NCBI GenBank assembly: GCA_030066455.1
Contig: JASJBQ010000038.1
Span: 1-25,155 of the forward strand
Direction of reading: 5' to 3'
Length of the DNA: 25,155 nt
Source: Desulfobacterales bacterium
Lineage (GTDB): Bacteria; Desulfobacterota; Desulfobacteria; Desulfobacterales; UBA5852
Both the position numbers and the translations under genes were made by a program. The notes under the pieces are model-generated. The model searched no databases and was not told the origin of the DNA. It saw only the letters and a list, made by a program, of their open reading frames with translations. Positions 7,895 to 15,992 of this stretch are shown one piece after another; positions within the stretch are counted from its first letter, which is position 1, and the number at the start of each line of letters is the position of its first letter.

Positions 7895-8950
7895 ATGACA
7901 ATGACGCATATTCGAAAATACCTATTGATCGTATTGCTTATGCCCGTAGCGTGCATTTCTTATGATGTTAAAATAGGAGATCAGCCTAAACCAATAAATC
8001 GAAATGCATCCCCTGGGGTGCGATCCATCCTGAACTACTTGTATGAAGTCAAGGGTAGTGGCCAGATACTTAGTTCGCAGCACATTTTTCTTCGTGAAGA
8101 TTACAATGAAGTAGAGCATATCAAGAATCTGACAGGGAAATATCCAGCGATAATTGAGTTCGATTTACTCAATTTCAATAAGTCACCAAAACATAAAGAG
8201 CAATATTTGAGATTCGCGAAAGACTGGTATAGGGCCGGCGGACTAGTTGCTGTGAGTTGGCATGAAACTAGCCCTGAACTAGACGTACTTGACGAGGGCG
8301 GTTATAAATATGGCACCAAGAAAAGGATGAGTCAGGAAAGATTCAACGAAGTTCTCAAAAATGGAACAGATCTGCAAAATAAATGGTTGGAGCACCTTGA
8401 CCTTGCCGCCCAATGGCTTGGTGAGCTTCAAGCTGCTGGAGTGGTAGTACTTTGGCGACCTTATCACGAAATGACCGGCGGTTGGTTCTGGTGGGGGGGA
8501 AAGAAAGCGGAGTCATTTAAGTCTCTCTGGATAATGGCGTATGAACGTCTGACTATCCGACACAAACTCAACAACCTTATCTGGGTATGGAGTGCTGCGC
8601 AGGTTGGAGACTATGATGCTTATCTTCCTATCGAGCATGTTGATATTGCAGGAATTGATATGTATCGAAAAAACAGAAACGATATTAAATTCGCACACCG
8701 AGCGTCTAAAATTCAACAAGCGGCGAAAGGTAAACCTGTTGCGCTTACTGAAGTTGGAACGATTCCAACCATGGATATATTAATCAACCATACGGAGTTC
8801 GTTTGGTTTACAATATGGGTAAGGGGATGGCTGGATAACGAGTATTACCCCGAACCGAAACAAAACGGGCCCGGCAATTCTCCTGCATGGATTAAGGAGG
8901 CTTATGCCCACCCTAAGGTTATCACGAGAGATAGGATAAAGCTAAGGTGA
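7895..8950 (+). CDS. Glycoside hydrolase family 26 (beta-mannanase-like) lipoprotein
   Basis: A 351-residue probable secreted glycanase. The N-terminus is a short signal ending at Cys20 (PVAC), a weak lipobox. The rest is a single GH26 (beta/alpha)8 barrel. The acid/base Glu192 lies in WRPYHEMTGGWFWWG and the nucleophile Glu286 in ALTEVG, near the ends of strands 4 and 7 as expected for clan GH-A. The aromatic-rich SWHE near 121-124 also fits. GH26 enzymes mostly cut beta-1,4-mannan, and some act on mixed glucans or xylan. The substrate cannot be fixed here. No carbohydrate-binding module is attached. A moderate ribosome binding site (AAAAGGC) precedes the ATG. It lies in the island between two dead insertion sequences, and the gene itself is intact. 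Confidence 0.9.
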   Translation: MTMTHIRKYLLIVLLMPVACISYDVKIGDQPKPINRNASPGVRSILNYLYEVKGSGQILSSQHIFLREDYNEVEHIKNLTGKYPAIIEFDLLNFNKSPKHKEQYLRFAKDWYRAGGLVAVSWHETSPELDVLDEGGYKYGTKKRMSQERFNEVLKNGTDLQNKWLEHLDLAAQWLGELQAAGVVVLWRPYHEMTGGWFWWGGKKAESFKSLWIMAYERLTIRHKLNNLIWVWSAAQVGDYDAYLPIEHVDIAGIDMYRKNRNDIKFAHRASKIQQAAKGKPVALTEVGTIPTMDILINHTEFVWFTIWVRGWLDNEYYPEPKQNGPGNSPAWIKEAYAHPKVITRDRIKLR

Positions 8951-9024
8951 TCGATTTTTCGGCAGGATCATTGCGTACACTTCCTGACGATTCCACAAGA
9001 GCTTCCAACAACGGAATTCAACCT

Positions 9025-9056
9025 TAAAATGGCCCGTGTAAAGGCGGGCCATTTTA
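9025..9056. terminator. Bidirectional intrinsic terminator after GH26 gene
   Basis: A perfect 12-bp stem TAAAATGGCCCG with its complement encloses an 8-nt loop. The GC-rich inner half is flanked by A-tract and T-tract on either side, as expected for a hairpin working on both strands. It lies 75 bp after the GH26 stop. Confidence 0.75.
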
Positions 9057-9150
9057 GGGCTGATTCCATACTTTACATCTCCAACTAGTCACCGTTCGGA
9101 TTTTATTTCTAATACTTTCCGTAATCACAAATCCCGCCAGATCCGCTTGG

Positions 9151-9516
9151 GTGTTGAACACCACCGTTGACGGCCGCGAGTACTGCGGACGAGCGGATCG
9201 TCATCCCTGCGAGTTGTTCTTCCAGCTTGAAGGCATCGAGCATCGCACGACCAAAGTCAGGCGGTGGCCAAGAAACGGGTTTGTAGAACGTTTGCATCGC
9301 ACGCTCTTGGATGAGCACTGTCGCGATGCCGGTCGCAGCAAGTGGTACGATTCTATCGGTGAAATACAGAAGGATCTCGATGCTTATCTGGAACATTACA
9401 ATCAGAAACGTCCGCATCAGGGCCAAAATATGAAAGGCCGAAGGCCTTATCAGGCCTTTTTTGATGGAATCGTTAAACCCGAAGCCAAAGAAAACGAGAT
9501 GAAGGAAGCAGCTTAG
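9151..9516 (+). pseudogene. C-terminal fragment of IS3/IS481-type transposase
   Basis: Only the last part of an rve-type DDE transposase remains, about 120 residues. It includes a DGREYCGR block near the second catalytic Asp, the NGFVERLHRTLLDEH block with the final Glu, and the usual tail YNQKRPHQG and GRRPYQAF. The N-terminal helix-turn-helix and the first catalytic Asp are missing, and the segment before the Glu block (VRRWPRNG) looks disturbed. There is no proper start codon context. It is a relic between the convergent GH26 and SGNH genes. Confidence 0.8.
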
Positions 9517-9642
9517 ACTTAACCCACCATGGGCGGTGGTGTCACGTGAATACTATTCTTGTGCAATCTGGGATAAACGGTGTGAATATGTTTTTGATAT
9601 ACCCTCCCATCTGAAAGTTACACCGTGTGTTTTCGAGGTGGG

Positions 9643-10692
9643 TCAATTGACAGTTGATTTTGCATCTACTACAAAAGATGCAATGGCATCTCTAAATTTT
9701 AGAGCCATAATCCGATACCCTTTATGGTTCGGATGAATCGGATCGCTCATTAAATTTGGGTTATTCACAATGCCAGCGAGGATATCCGGTATAAGCAGAG
9801 CTCCGGTATCCTGAGCAAGATCCTCATATCCCTTGCCATATCCACGATCCATTCCGGGAAACTTCAAGCCACCGATGATTACCTTGGCACCTTGTTTTTG
9901 AATAGCTTGAATAATTTGCTTTAAATTGCCAAAGGCGCGTCTTTTAGAGATACCATTTTTTAAATCATTTCCCCCTAGTGTTATCAAAACAATATCAGGA
10001 TTGATCGATAGCACATCTCTTTTCAACCGCCTTAGCGCAGTTGAGGTCGTATCGCCTGGAATGCCTTTGTTTATAACCTCCCTGCCTATCATTTTTGACA
10101 ATTGTGATGGATAATCCATGCCTCTACTGGCTCCGGTGCCGAAGGTCAAGCTGTCGCCGAAACAAATAATAACCTCCGCATTCGATCGTATCGATGAGAT
10201 TTGGCCTTCTTGTTGCTCGGGCTTCACTAGCGGCTTTGAATCTGAAGGTGATGTGGTTTGTACATTATCTATCTCTGTATTTACAGTTTCAGGTTTTGTT
10301 TGGCTTACAGTGCTTAGAATATCACCAAATTCAATAGACCCACTACTATTGGCAACTGCTGTGAAAGATAGTTCTTTTGATTCTTTGCTCTCGCCTGAGT
10401 CAGTAAGCACTGTAATGACAAAGTAGTAAGTTGTACCAGGCTTTAATTTTGTGATTGTGTAAGGATTGGGCACATTACGGAACTGTTTACCTGTAAGCTT
10501 AGTGACGCCTGGTGAAGTAGATCCATAAACGTTATATGAGTTAGCACTTGGAACTTCGTTCCAAGATAACGTCACCTTGCCACTTCCTATGATACTTGCT
10601 GAAGGAATATCTTTACTGCAACCAGTCAGTGACAATGTTGCGCAGATAGACCATAAGCAAAAAAGAATAATAAGTTTATTAAGTTGATACAT
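9643..10692 (-). CDS. Lipoprotein with fibronectin type III and SGNH/GDSL hydrolase domains
   Basis: A 349-residue secreted esterase-type protein. A signal peptide ends in the clear lipobox LTGC (Cys25). A fibronectin type III domain follows (about 37-113), showing VTLSWNEVPSANSYNVY and LKPGTTYYFVI. A Ser/Thr/Pro-rich linker (about 114-170) leads to an SGNH hydrolase domain (about 172-340). Block I is GDSLTFG with nucleophile Ser181, block II has Gly213, block III is GGND with Asn242, and block V is DPIHPNHKGY with Asp317 and His320. This resembles TesA-like lysophospholipase/arylesterases and many polysaccharide deacetylating enzymes. A GGAG ribosome binding site precedes the ATG. It converges on the GH26 gene in the same island, so removal of acyl groups from a glycan is a reasonable inference. 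Lipid or peptidoglycan substrates remain possible. Confidence 0.9.
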   Translation of the reverse strand: MYQLNKLIILFCLWSICATLSLTGCSKDIPSASIIGSGKVTLSWNEVPSANSYNVYGSTSPGVTKLTGKQFRNVPNPYTITKLKPGTTYYFVITVLTDSGESKESKELSFTAVANSSGSIEFGDILSTVSQTKPETVNTEIDNVQTTSPSDSKPLVKPEQQEGQISSIRSNAEVIICFGDSLTFGTGASRGMDYPSQLSKMIGREVINKGIPGDTTSTALRRLKRDVLSINPDIVLITLGGNDLKNGISKRRAFGNLKQIIQAIQKQGAKVIIGGLKFPGMDRGYGKGYEDLAQDTGALLIPDILAGIVNNPNLMSDPIHPNHKGYRIMALKFRDAIASFVVDAKSTVN

Positions 10693-11013
10693 TTGATCTC
10701 CAAAAATGATTTTGTCTGCTAGTTAGTGTTTCCTGCTCGATAATAAAACTTGTCAATAAATCAAAGTGAAGTCAATTTGTGATAGATAGAGACTACAAAA
10801 ATATACCACGCATGTCAAAAATCTGAGGCACGTACAAGATAGCCCAAGGTATTCAGCTATACACCCTATTAGATTCCTAATCCAAGTGCCGCAGATTTGA
10901 TTCTTACCGGGGCACCATAAATCTCAGTTGTAATCAACAAACCCGCCGACCAATGAAAAAGGCCCCGATTACATCATCGGAGTCCTCCTGGATTTCAAAT
11001 AGCCCTGCGTTGA
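10693..11013. other. Gene-free stretch spanning the island right end
   Basis: The left half is AT-rich and must contain the SGNH gene promoter. TTGACA- and TATTAT-like boxes occur but not at good spacing. The right repeat of the island lies at 10872-10917. Beyond it, base composition shifts back toward the GC-rich chromosome. Confidence 0.45.
10872..10917 (+). repeat. attR: degenerate copy of tRNA-Arg 3' half
   Basis: A 46-bp direct repeat of 4220-4266 with five substitutions and a one-base deletion in the G-run. It keeps the anticodon-loop sequence and the CCA end but lacks the 5' half of a tRNA, so it is not a tRNA gene. It marks the right junction of the island. Confidence 0.85.
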
Positions 11014-11280
11014 TCAGCACCCCTCGTCCCCCTGGACGAGTTGAAATTCCGGATGGCCTCCTTTTCGCCGCAGCTGGGTCTGGGCCTTGATCAGGTTTTT
11101 GCGCACGACCGCGTACGCCTCCGAGGTTTCGAGACTGGCCCGGTAGCTATACGGCGTGGCCTCGGCCAAGGGTTTACCGATCCGTTGTTTAAAATGAATC
11201 GGGTGCTTTTGGCAATTGACGATCAGCATTCGATGTTTACGGTTTATAACTCTTAATTCTGCCTTTGTTTTCATTGCCAT
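11014..11280 (-). CDS. Small hypothetical protein, possibly a remnant
   Basis: An 88-residue frame with a basic, Arg/Lys-rich composition and plausible codon use but no recognisable domain. The ribosome binding site before its ATG is poor. Just downstream, in another frame of the same strand, a clean stretch of about 30 codons containing VLINAGLFEIQ and ending near 10944 looks coding. The gene may therefore be frameshifted near its end. It lies in a zone that also holds a broken AAA ATPase, so I treat it as doubtful. Confidence 0.3.
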   Translation of the reverse strand: MAMKTKAELRVINRKHRMLIVNCQKHPIHFKQRIGKPLAEATPYSYRASLETSEAYAVVRKNLIKAQTQLRRKGGHPEFQLVQGDEGC

Positions 11281-11301
11281 CGGCGCCTAATACGTTCTTA
11301 G

Positions 11302-11670
11302 CACACGGATACTATCTATCCATCTTCCCCAAAGGTCTACACGCCAAATCACCAAGTCGACAAACGCATCGTTCTGCCCCTGACCCAGTCCGAACTGGCC
11401 CGCAAGCACGGGGTAACCATTCCACGCACGATCATTTTCTTCGGACCGCCGGGTACCGGCAAGACGCATTTCGCCCGCGCGATCGCGGCCCGGCTTCAGT
11501 GGTGGTATATCGAGGTAAGCCCCAGCGATCTGCTAGCCGAAGGTGAGGATCGCATGGGGCACAATTTGAAGCGCCTCTTCGCGAAAACACGTGAACCGGT
11601 GGTCGCCGAATTGTATGCCAACTTGCACAATTCGCTCGATCCCTGTAATGGTCTTATTGGATTCAATTGA
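11302..11670 (+). pseudogene. Truncated AAA ATPase fragment
   Basis: An open stretch without a start codon (a TAG is at 11299-11301) encodes the N-terminal part of an AAA-type ATPase. It contains a region with VLPLTQSELARKHGV, then a perfect Walker A motif GPPGTGKTHFARAIAARL, then YIEVSPSDLLAEGEDRMG. Homology stops right after LKRLFAKTREPVV, before Walker B, sensor 1 and the arginine finger. About 15 unrelated residues then lead to a stop. ATPases of this type, with WWYIEVSPSDL-like segments, are normally several hundred residues long. This is a deletion relic, not a working enzyme. Confidence 0.75.
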
Positions 11671-11847
11671 CCTTCAGCATCTACAGCTAGGATTCACATT
11701 CCTTTCGCCGCTTACGGCGTTTGCGCCTTTCTCTCGCCTAACGAAGACCGAAACAGCTCCTGTCATGGTTTACCACTGAATTCACTGCGCCCGTATCTCG
11801 AGTTAGTGCGTCATCCATTTAATCGACACAAACCGAAAGGTGACATT

Positions 11848-12171
11848 ATGGATGCCAAAGATAACCGACGCAAAGAGGAGCGACACGCCTTGGAATCATC
11901 TGCAAAACTCGCTTTCTATGTACCGCTTGAGTACGCTGATTGTTATGGAACACATTGTTTCAATTCAGAAATTATCGATTCCAGCGATGGCGGCTTTGGA
12001 ATCATCGCAGAGGCGAAAATCGAGCCGAATGCGGTCGTCAACATAATGCCGACACACGCCGGTCAATTCGAAGGCCAATTTTACAACCGGAAAGTCTATC
12101 AGTCCAAGATCAAATGGATAAAAAAGACCGCCTCTGAAACATATCGAATGGGTGTTCAGCATATTCCGTGA
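11848..12171 (+). CDS. PilZ-domain protein (probable c-di-GMP receptor)
   Basis: A 107-residue single-domain protein. The N-terminal RRKEER has the RxxxR arginine motif, and the DSSDGGFG segment fits the D/NxSxxG motif. Both motifs are needed for cyclic-di-GMP binding in PilZ domains. I start it at the ATG at 11848, not at an upstream ATG at 11806, because an AAAGGTG ribosome binding site precedes it and the arginine motif then sits near the N-terminus as usual. It stands alone on the plus strand ahead of the GMC oxidoreductase (87 bp gap). The HD-GYP c-di-GMP phosphodiesterase encoded 10 kb away could act on the same messenger pool. Which process it controls is not visible. Confidence 0.75.
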   Translation: MDAKDNRRKEERHALESSAKLAFYVPLEYADCYGTHCFNSEIIDSSDGGFGIIAEAKIEPNAVVNIMPTHAGQFEGQFYNRKVYQSKIKWIKKTASETYRMGVQHIP

Positions 12172-12258
12172 GCGTATAAGGTATCAGCTGGCACCACAGT
12201 GGTGACAAATCTGAACTGGCCGTCCATGCGATTCACAGCTGTTCATGAGGAGCCATCA

Positions 12259-13902
12259 ATGAAACAGGAGCGAACATATGACTATGTCGTTATCGGTTCG
12301 GGATTTGGTGGCAGCATTTCAGCGATGCGTTTAGCGGAAAAGGGATACGATGTGCTGGTGGTTGAGCGCGGCCAACGGTATGAAGATAAAGACTTTGCTT
12401 CGCGGGACTGGAATATCTGGCGTTTTCTATGGTTCCCGGCGCTGCGGTGTTTCGGGATCTTCCAAACCACTTTCCTTAACGATATCATGGTCCTGCATGG
12501 CAGCGGCGTGGGGGGTGGCAGCCTGGTCTATTCCAATGTTTTAATGCAACCCGACGACAGGCTCTTTGAATCACCTGACTGGCGGCATTTGGCTGATTGG
12601 AAAACGATATTGGCCCCCCACTTTGAAACGGCCCGGAAAATGCTCGGCACCGCAGAGAATCCATACATTGAAGCCACTGATCGTGCCCTCGCAGACATTG
12701 CAGAGAAACATGGAAAAGGGGACACATTCCGCCCCACCGAAGTGGGGGTGTTTTTTAACGTGGATAGTCCGGGTGAACGGGTGCAAGACCCCTACTTTGG
12801 CGGCGCTGGCCCTGATCGGCGCGGCTGCGATAAATGCGGTGCCTGTATCGTTGGATGCCGGACCAATGCAAAAAACACGCTAATGAAAAACTATCTATAT
12901 TTCGCTCAAAAATTTGGTGCGGATATCTTGGCCGACGCGACGGTAAAAACCATCCAGCCCCTGCCTGAAAAGCAGGCCGATGGTGCCCGCTATTCAATCG
13001 ACTACTTCAAAACACGCGCATGGCCGCTTCCATTCGGCCGTAAAATCAGAGCTAAAAATGTGGTTGTGGCCGCTGGAGCGGTAAACACCAATCGGCTGTT
13101 GTTAAAATGCAGGGAAACCAGACGGTCGTTGCCCAAGATTTCCAGGAGACTCGGCCATAATGTCCGCAGCAACAGCGAGTCGTTGACCGGCGTGGTGGCA
13201 AGAAGGTCAGAAAAAGATTTTTCCAAAGGCATTTGTATCGGCTCGATCTTCCAAGCAGACAACGTCACTCAAATCGAGCCCGTGCGCTTCCCGGAAGGCT
13301 CCGGTTTCACCTATACAATGCTCACAGCGCCGTTGGTGGCGCCAAGCGCAAGTAAGGCCATCCGCGCCAAAGACACACTTTTTCAAATCGTGAGGCATCC
13401 GATTGATTTTCTGCGCACGAAGGCGCTTCCCGATACAGCCAAGCGGACCATCGTGATTTTGACGATGCAGACCGAAGAGAACCGTATGCGGTTGAAACTG
13501 GGCCGAAATATTTTCACCCTCTTTCGAAAGGATCTGGTATGCGTGCAGGATGAAAAGCAACCCATAGCGCCGGTCGTGGATATCGCCCACACGATTACCA
13601 GGAGATTGGCCCGGGCGCTTGACGGGATACCCGTGGCGGGGATTCATGAAAGCGTGCTTAACATTCCCGGAACGGCTCATTTCATGGGCGGCGTTCCTTT
13701 TGGAGAAACGGCCGAAGACGGTGTGATTGGATTAAATTGCGAGATTCATCATTACCCCGGCCTTTTTGTTGTCGATGGTTCGATCATGCCTGCCAATCCC
13801 GGTGTAAATCCAAGCCTGACCATTTCCGCATTGGCCGAATACGCCATGTCAAATATCCCGTTTAAAGAAGGCGCCCCACACCGAAAACCATTGATGGTTT
13901 GA
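12259..13902 (+). CDS. GMC-family FAD oxidoreductase (cholesterol-oxidase-like) with Cys cluster
   Basis: A 547-residue flavoprotein. The FAD-binding Rossmann motif GSGFGG lies at residues 13-18, followed by the GSGVGGGSLVYSN block (81-93) typical of this subgroup. The C-terminal part has HFMGG with the probable catalytic His and the closing PGLFVVDGSIMPANPGVNPS block. A C-x2-C-x2-C-x3-C cluster at residues 190, 193, 196 and 200 lies in the segment GCDKCGACIVGC and looks like a ferredoxin [4Fe-4S] site. The start at 12259 has a GAGGAG ribosome binding site; a GTG 60 bp upstream has none. The substrate is probably a sterol-like or other bulky alcohol, by family resemblance only. It directly precedes an alpha/beta-hydrolase remnant. 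Confidence 0.88.
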   Translation: MKQERTYDYVVIGSGFGGSISAMRLAEKGYDVLVVERGQRYEDKDFASRDWNIWRFLWFPALRCFGIFQTTFLNDIMVLHGSGVGGGSLVYSNVLMQPDDRLFESPDWRHLADWKTILAPHFETARKMLGTAENPYIEATDRALADIAEKHGKGDTFRPTEVGVFFNVDSPGERVQDPYFGGAGPDRRGCDKCGACIVGCRTNAKNTLMKNYLYFAQKFGADILADATVKTIQPLPEKQADGARYSIDYFKTRAWPLPFGRKIRAKNVVVAAGAVNTNRLLLKCRETRRSLPKISRRLGHNVRSNSESLTGVVARRSEKDFSKGICIGSIFQADNVTQIEPVRFPEGSGFTYTMLTAPLVAPSASKAIRAKDTLFQIVRHPIDFLRTKALPDTAKRTIVILTMQTEENRMRLKLGRNIFTLFRKDLVCVQDEKQPIAPVVDIAHTITRRLARALDGIPVAGIHESVLNIPGTAHFMGGVPFGETAEDGVIGLNCEIHHYPGLFVVDGSIMPANPGVNPSLTISALAEYAMSNIPFKEGAPHRKPLMV

Positions 13903-14213
13903 TCAAAAAGGTTCTCCAATGGGCTGGTTTTCGCATCGGCAATTCTGACGAGACGGCACTCACCACGCTGGAATGTGCTGCAAGTATCGACTTCAATCGG
14001 CATGGTGAGACCCTTTCATCGATTGACAAACCGACAATGGTCATTTGGGCGGAAGATGACCGTATGGTTGAGCCTCGCGTGAGCAAAACCGTTACACGCA
14101 TTGCCCCTGCCGGACCCCGCCTGCATTTTGACTCGGGTGGGCACAACATTCAGAAAACGAGGGCCAATGAAATTGCGGCCGCCCTCTGCCCCTGGCTTAA
14201 AGCGCAATATTGA
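13866..14213 (+). pseudogene. C-terminal remnant of alpha/beta hydrolase
   Basis: This frame opens inside the end of the GMC gene and encodes only the last third of an alpha/beta-hydrolase. KPTMVIWAEDDRMVEP carries the acid Asp and GGHNIQ carries the catalytic His. The nucleophile elbow (GxSxG), the oxyanion region and any sensible start are absent; the best start would be a TTG at 13899. The overlap with the GMC stop suggests an original gene pair whose hydrolase lost its 5' part by deletion. It could still be expressed as a roughly 100-residue protein but not as a working hydrolase. Confidence 0.65.
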
Positions 14214-14487
14214 CCGGCGCCGGTATGATAACAGCCCCCCAAAATTTCCAACCTATCGGAAAGGCCAGCGACGCGTTGCGATCCGAAGCAAACCATAGCC
14301 GTTGTCGAAGCAGTTGACGCCTCGCCCACACCGCCAACGGGGCTTACCATCCAGCCCCAAACGCAAATGAGGCCGCCACGAATACGTGTCGCCTGATGAA
14401 TCGATTATGCGGCGGCCCCGGCCGGGCACAAAGGGCCGTGAGACGTTCGGTGTCTGAGGCCCGAAGCGCCGTAGGGGCAATTCGAGG
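14214..14487. other. Gene-free stretch between hydrolase remnant and TPR gene
   Basis: A perfect 12-bp palindrome (14213-14224) starts at the last base of the hydrolase stop codon. The remaining 260 bp lie between two convergent frames and show no motif-bearing gene, terminator U-tract or repeat. Confidence 0.4.
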
Positions 14488-15534
14488 TCACTGTGGTTGG
14501 GATACCCAGTAGAAAATCTCGGACGGGGGGGTGTCGCTTTTTACGGCGATGTCCATGTAGGCGTCCCCGCGGAACTGGATGCCCCGGGCTTTGCCGATCG
14601 CGGCGGGCAACCTCTGGGGCTCGATCCATGAACTTTTGATATACCAGAAATCATCGGCGGAAAGAAAAAACATATGGGAGCGGTTGGCAAAGCTGCCAAT
14701 TTTGAGCCACCCCTTGTCGCTCAACGCCAGCCGCTTTACCTCGTAGCCCGCTTTCTGGTAATACTTGACCGTCCAACGCACGGTCTCTTCGGCGCCAAGC
14801 GTCTTGATGCCTTTTTCGGCAAGCCTTTCCCATGCCCTTTCATCCAGCCGCTGCTCGATCACGCGTTTCATCCTGGCCCTGACGGAGAGGACACCTTTTT
14901 CGGCTTCGGCCTTGTCCGCGGTCCGCTGGATCCTGGCCATCTCTTCTCGATAGGCCGTGTCGAACTGCACGGCCAGCTGACGCAGTGCGGCCTTTTCAGG
15001 TGCCGAACTCGCGTTGATCGCCTTAGTGGCGTACCATGTCCCGAGTTCCTTGCCCAGCATGGGGTCGTTGGTCATGGCGTACCGGTGCAGGTCGATGGCC
15101 AGGGCATCGTTTCCGGCCTGCCACAGCCCTTTGCCCTGCTCGTAGGCACTCCGTGCCACTGCCTTTTTCAGATCCGGATGATAGCGAACCGCCGTCTTGA
15201 AAAACCGAACGCCGGTTTCGGGCTTTCCCTCCCGGAAGGCGGTGTTCCCGGCCTTTTTGTATTCCCTTCCGATCTGCAGGCCGGCATCGGAGTTGAGACT
15301 CAGGGCTCGCTTGAACTGCCCTTCGGCCTCCCGCAGATGGCCCGAATGAAGATAAGCCACCCCCAGCAGGAAATGCGCGTCGGCGTCTTCGGGCTTTTCC
15401 GCAACACGCTCGCCCAGCAACGCGATGGCCTGCGAAAACTTCCCTTCACCGATGTAACGTTTGGCCCGCTCGATCTCCGATCCTCCGCAGCCGAACGCGA
15501 CGGCCCAGAGGCAAACAAGACCGATCAGGATCAT
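14488..15534 (-). CDS. TPR-repeat lipoprotein
   Basis: With the start used here this is a 348-residue probable lipoprotein. A signal of about 15 residues ends at Cys16 (AFGC) before GGSE. Tetratricopeptide repeats follow, the clearest being AKRYIGEGKFSQAIALLGERV then ADAHFLLGVAYLHSGHLREAEGQFKRALSL, with two or three weaker units to about residue 165. A charged helical stretch (about 200-260) and a C-terminal globular domain of unknown type (about 265-348) complete it. The open frame continues 204 bp upstream to 15738. I prefer the internal ATG at 15534 because the signal peptide begins exactly there, although its ribosome binding site (GGGAA) is weak. TPR lipoproteins usually scaffold envelope complexes. 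The partner is unknown. Confidence 0.8.
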   Translation of the reverse strand: MILIGLVCLWAVAFGCGGSEIERAKRYIGEGKFSQAIALLGERVAEKPEDADAHFLLGVAYLHSGHLREAEGQFKRALSLNSDAGLQIGREYKKAGNTAFREGKPETGVRFFKTAVRYHPDLKKAVARSAYEQGKGLWQAGNDALAIDLHRYAMTNDPMLGKELGTWYATKAINASSAPEKAALRQLAVQFDTAYREEMARIQRTADKAEAEKGVLSVRARMKRVIEQRLDERAWERLAEKGIKTLGAEETVRWTVKYYQKAGYEVKRLALSDKGWLKIGSFANRSHMFFLSADDFWYIKSSWIEPQRLPAAIGKARGIQFRGDAYMDIAVKSDTPPSEIFYWVSQPQ

Positions 15535-15835
15535 GGTTCCCGGCTTATGCGGATAATCGACCCAAGGCGGCCAGGCAAAGGCCGTATGGCGTGTTTTCGA
15601 TTGGTGCATCATTCCTCGGCTGGACATCGTTTGGCCTGCAGCCCGGTATCGATGACGGGGGCGGTTTCGATTGACGGCAACCAATGGGTCTCGCATGTGG
15701 ATCATCCGGCGGGTCTCACTCCCTGTGAATTCCCGCATTCTTCCGATGCCGGCGGCAAATTGTCAACCGCCGCCAAACCGAATGCCTGCAAAACGCAACC
15801 TCCACCGGGTGCCAACTTGACACTAAGGCCTAAAT

Positions 15836-15863
15836 TTGAGTTTCCAAGAATTTCTGCTATGTT
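15836..15863 (+). promoter_or_regulatory. Sigma-70-type promoter candidate for RcsF-like gene
   Basis: A TTGAGT -35 (15836-15841) and TATGTT -10 (15858-15863) lie 16 bp apart, with an extended TGC before the -10. The same TTCTGCTATG context occurs in the tRNA-Arg promoter. This would give a leader of about 120 nt. Confidence 0.45.
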
Positions 15864-15931
15864 GCCATTTCAGCGACATAGAAACCGTTTCCACCTGGTG
15901 GACGCGTCGATCCTCTACCCCGTCTGGTTGT

Positions 15932-15968
15932 AAGCCATACCGCCCTGATGGGCTTGCAATGGCTTTTT
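15932..15968 (+). terminator. Hairpin with T-run in the leader of the RcsF-like gene
   Basis: A 7-bp outer stem (15932-15938 with 15959-15965) and an inner GCCC/GGGC stem are followed by a short T-run. It lies between the promoter candidate and the gene, so it may be a leaky terminator or attenuator. The stem is interrupted and the call is weak. Confidence 0.35.
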
Positions 15969-15992
15969 GGCCCCTCACACAAGGAGCACGAC

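Larger units (their letters stand above)
4220..10917. mobile_element. Integrative genomic island at tRNA-Arg(CCT), about 6.7 kb
   Basis: The boundaries are the tRNA 3' half and its degenerate direct repeat. Inside are an intact tyrosine recombinase next to attL, a small ribbon-helix-helix regulator, surface and polysaccharide cargo, and two decayed insertion sequences. By eye the interior is much richer in A+T than the flanks, especially from about 5500 to 10900, which agrees with horizontal acquisition. No plasmid, phage structural, conjugation or replication gene is visible, so it would need helper functions or is an immobile remnant. The mutated right repeat suggests the insertion is old. 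Confidence 0.82.
15535..15992. other. Divergent intergenic region between TPR and RcsF-like lipoprotein genes
   Basis: About 450 bp with no recognisable gene. It holds the rightward promoter candidate at 15836-15863 and a hairpin at 15932-15965, listed separately. The part nearest the TPR gene is open in the TPR frame and may be its upstream region or an extended N-terminus. Confidence 0.45.

Noticed and set aside
10872..10917. A second tRNA-Arg gene
   Set aside because: Only the 3' half is present, the T-stem is mutated, and no acceptor 5' strand or D-arm precedes it. It is an attachment-site copy.
14253..14480. Leftward 75-residue frame right after the TPR gene
   Set aside because: It would start with TTG, has no ribosome binding site and shows no recognisable domain.
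14674..15933. Long plus-strand open frame opposite the TPR gene
   Set aside because: It mirrors the TPR lipoprotein in a GC-rich region and has no motifs or start context. It is a shadow frame.
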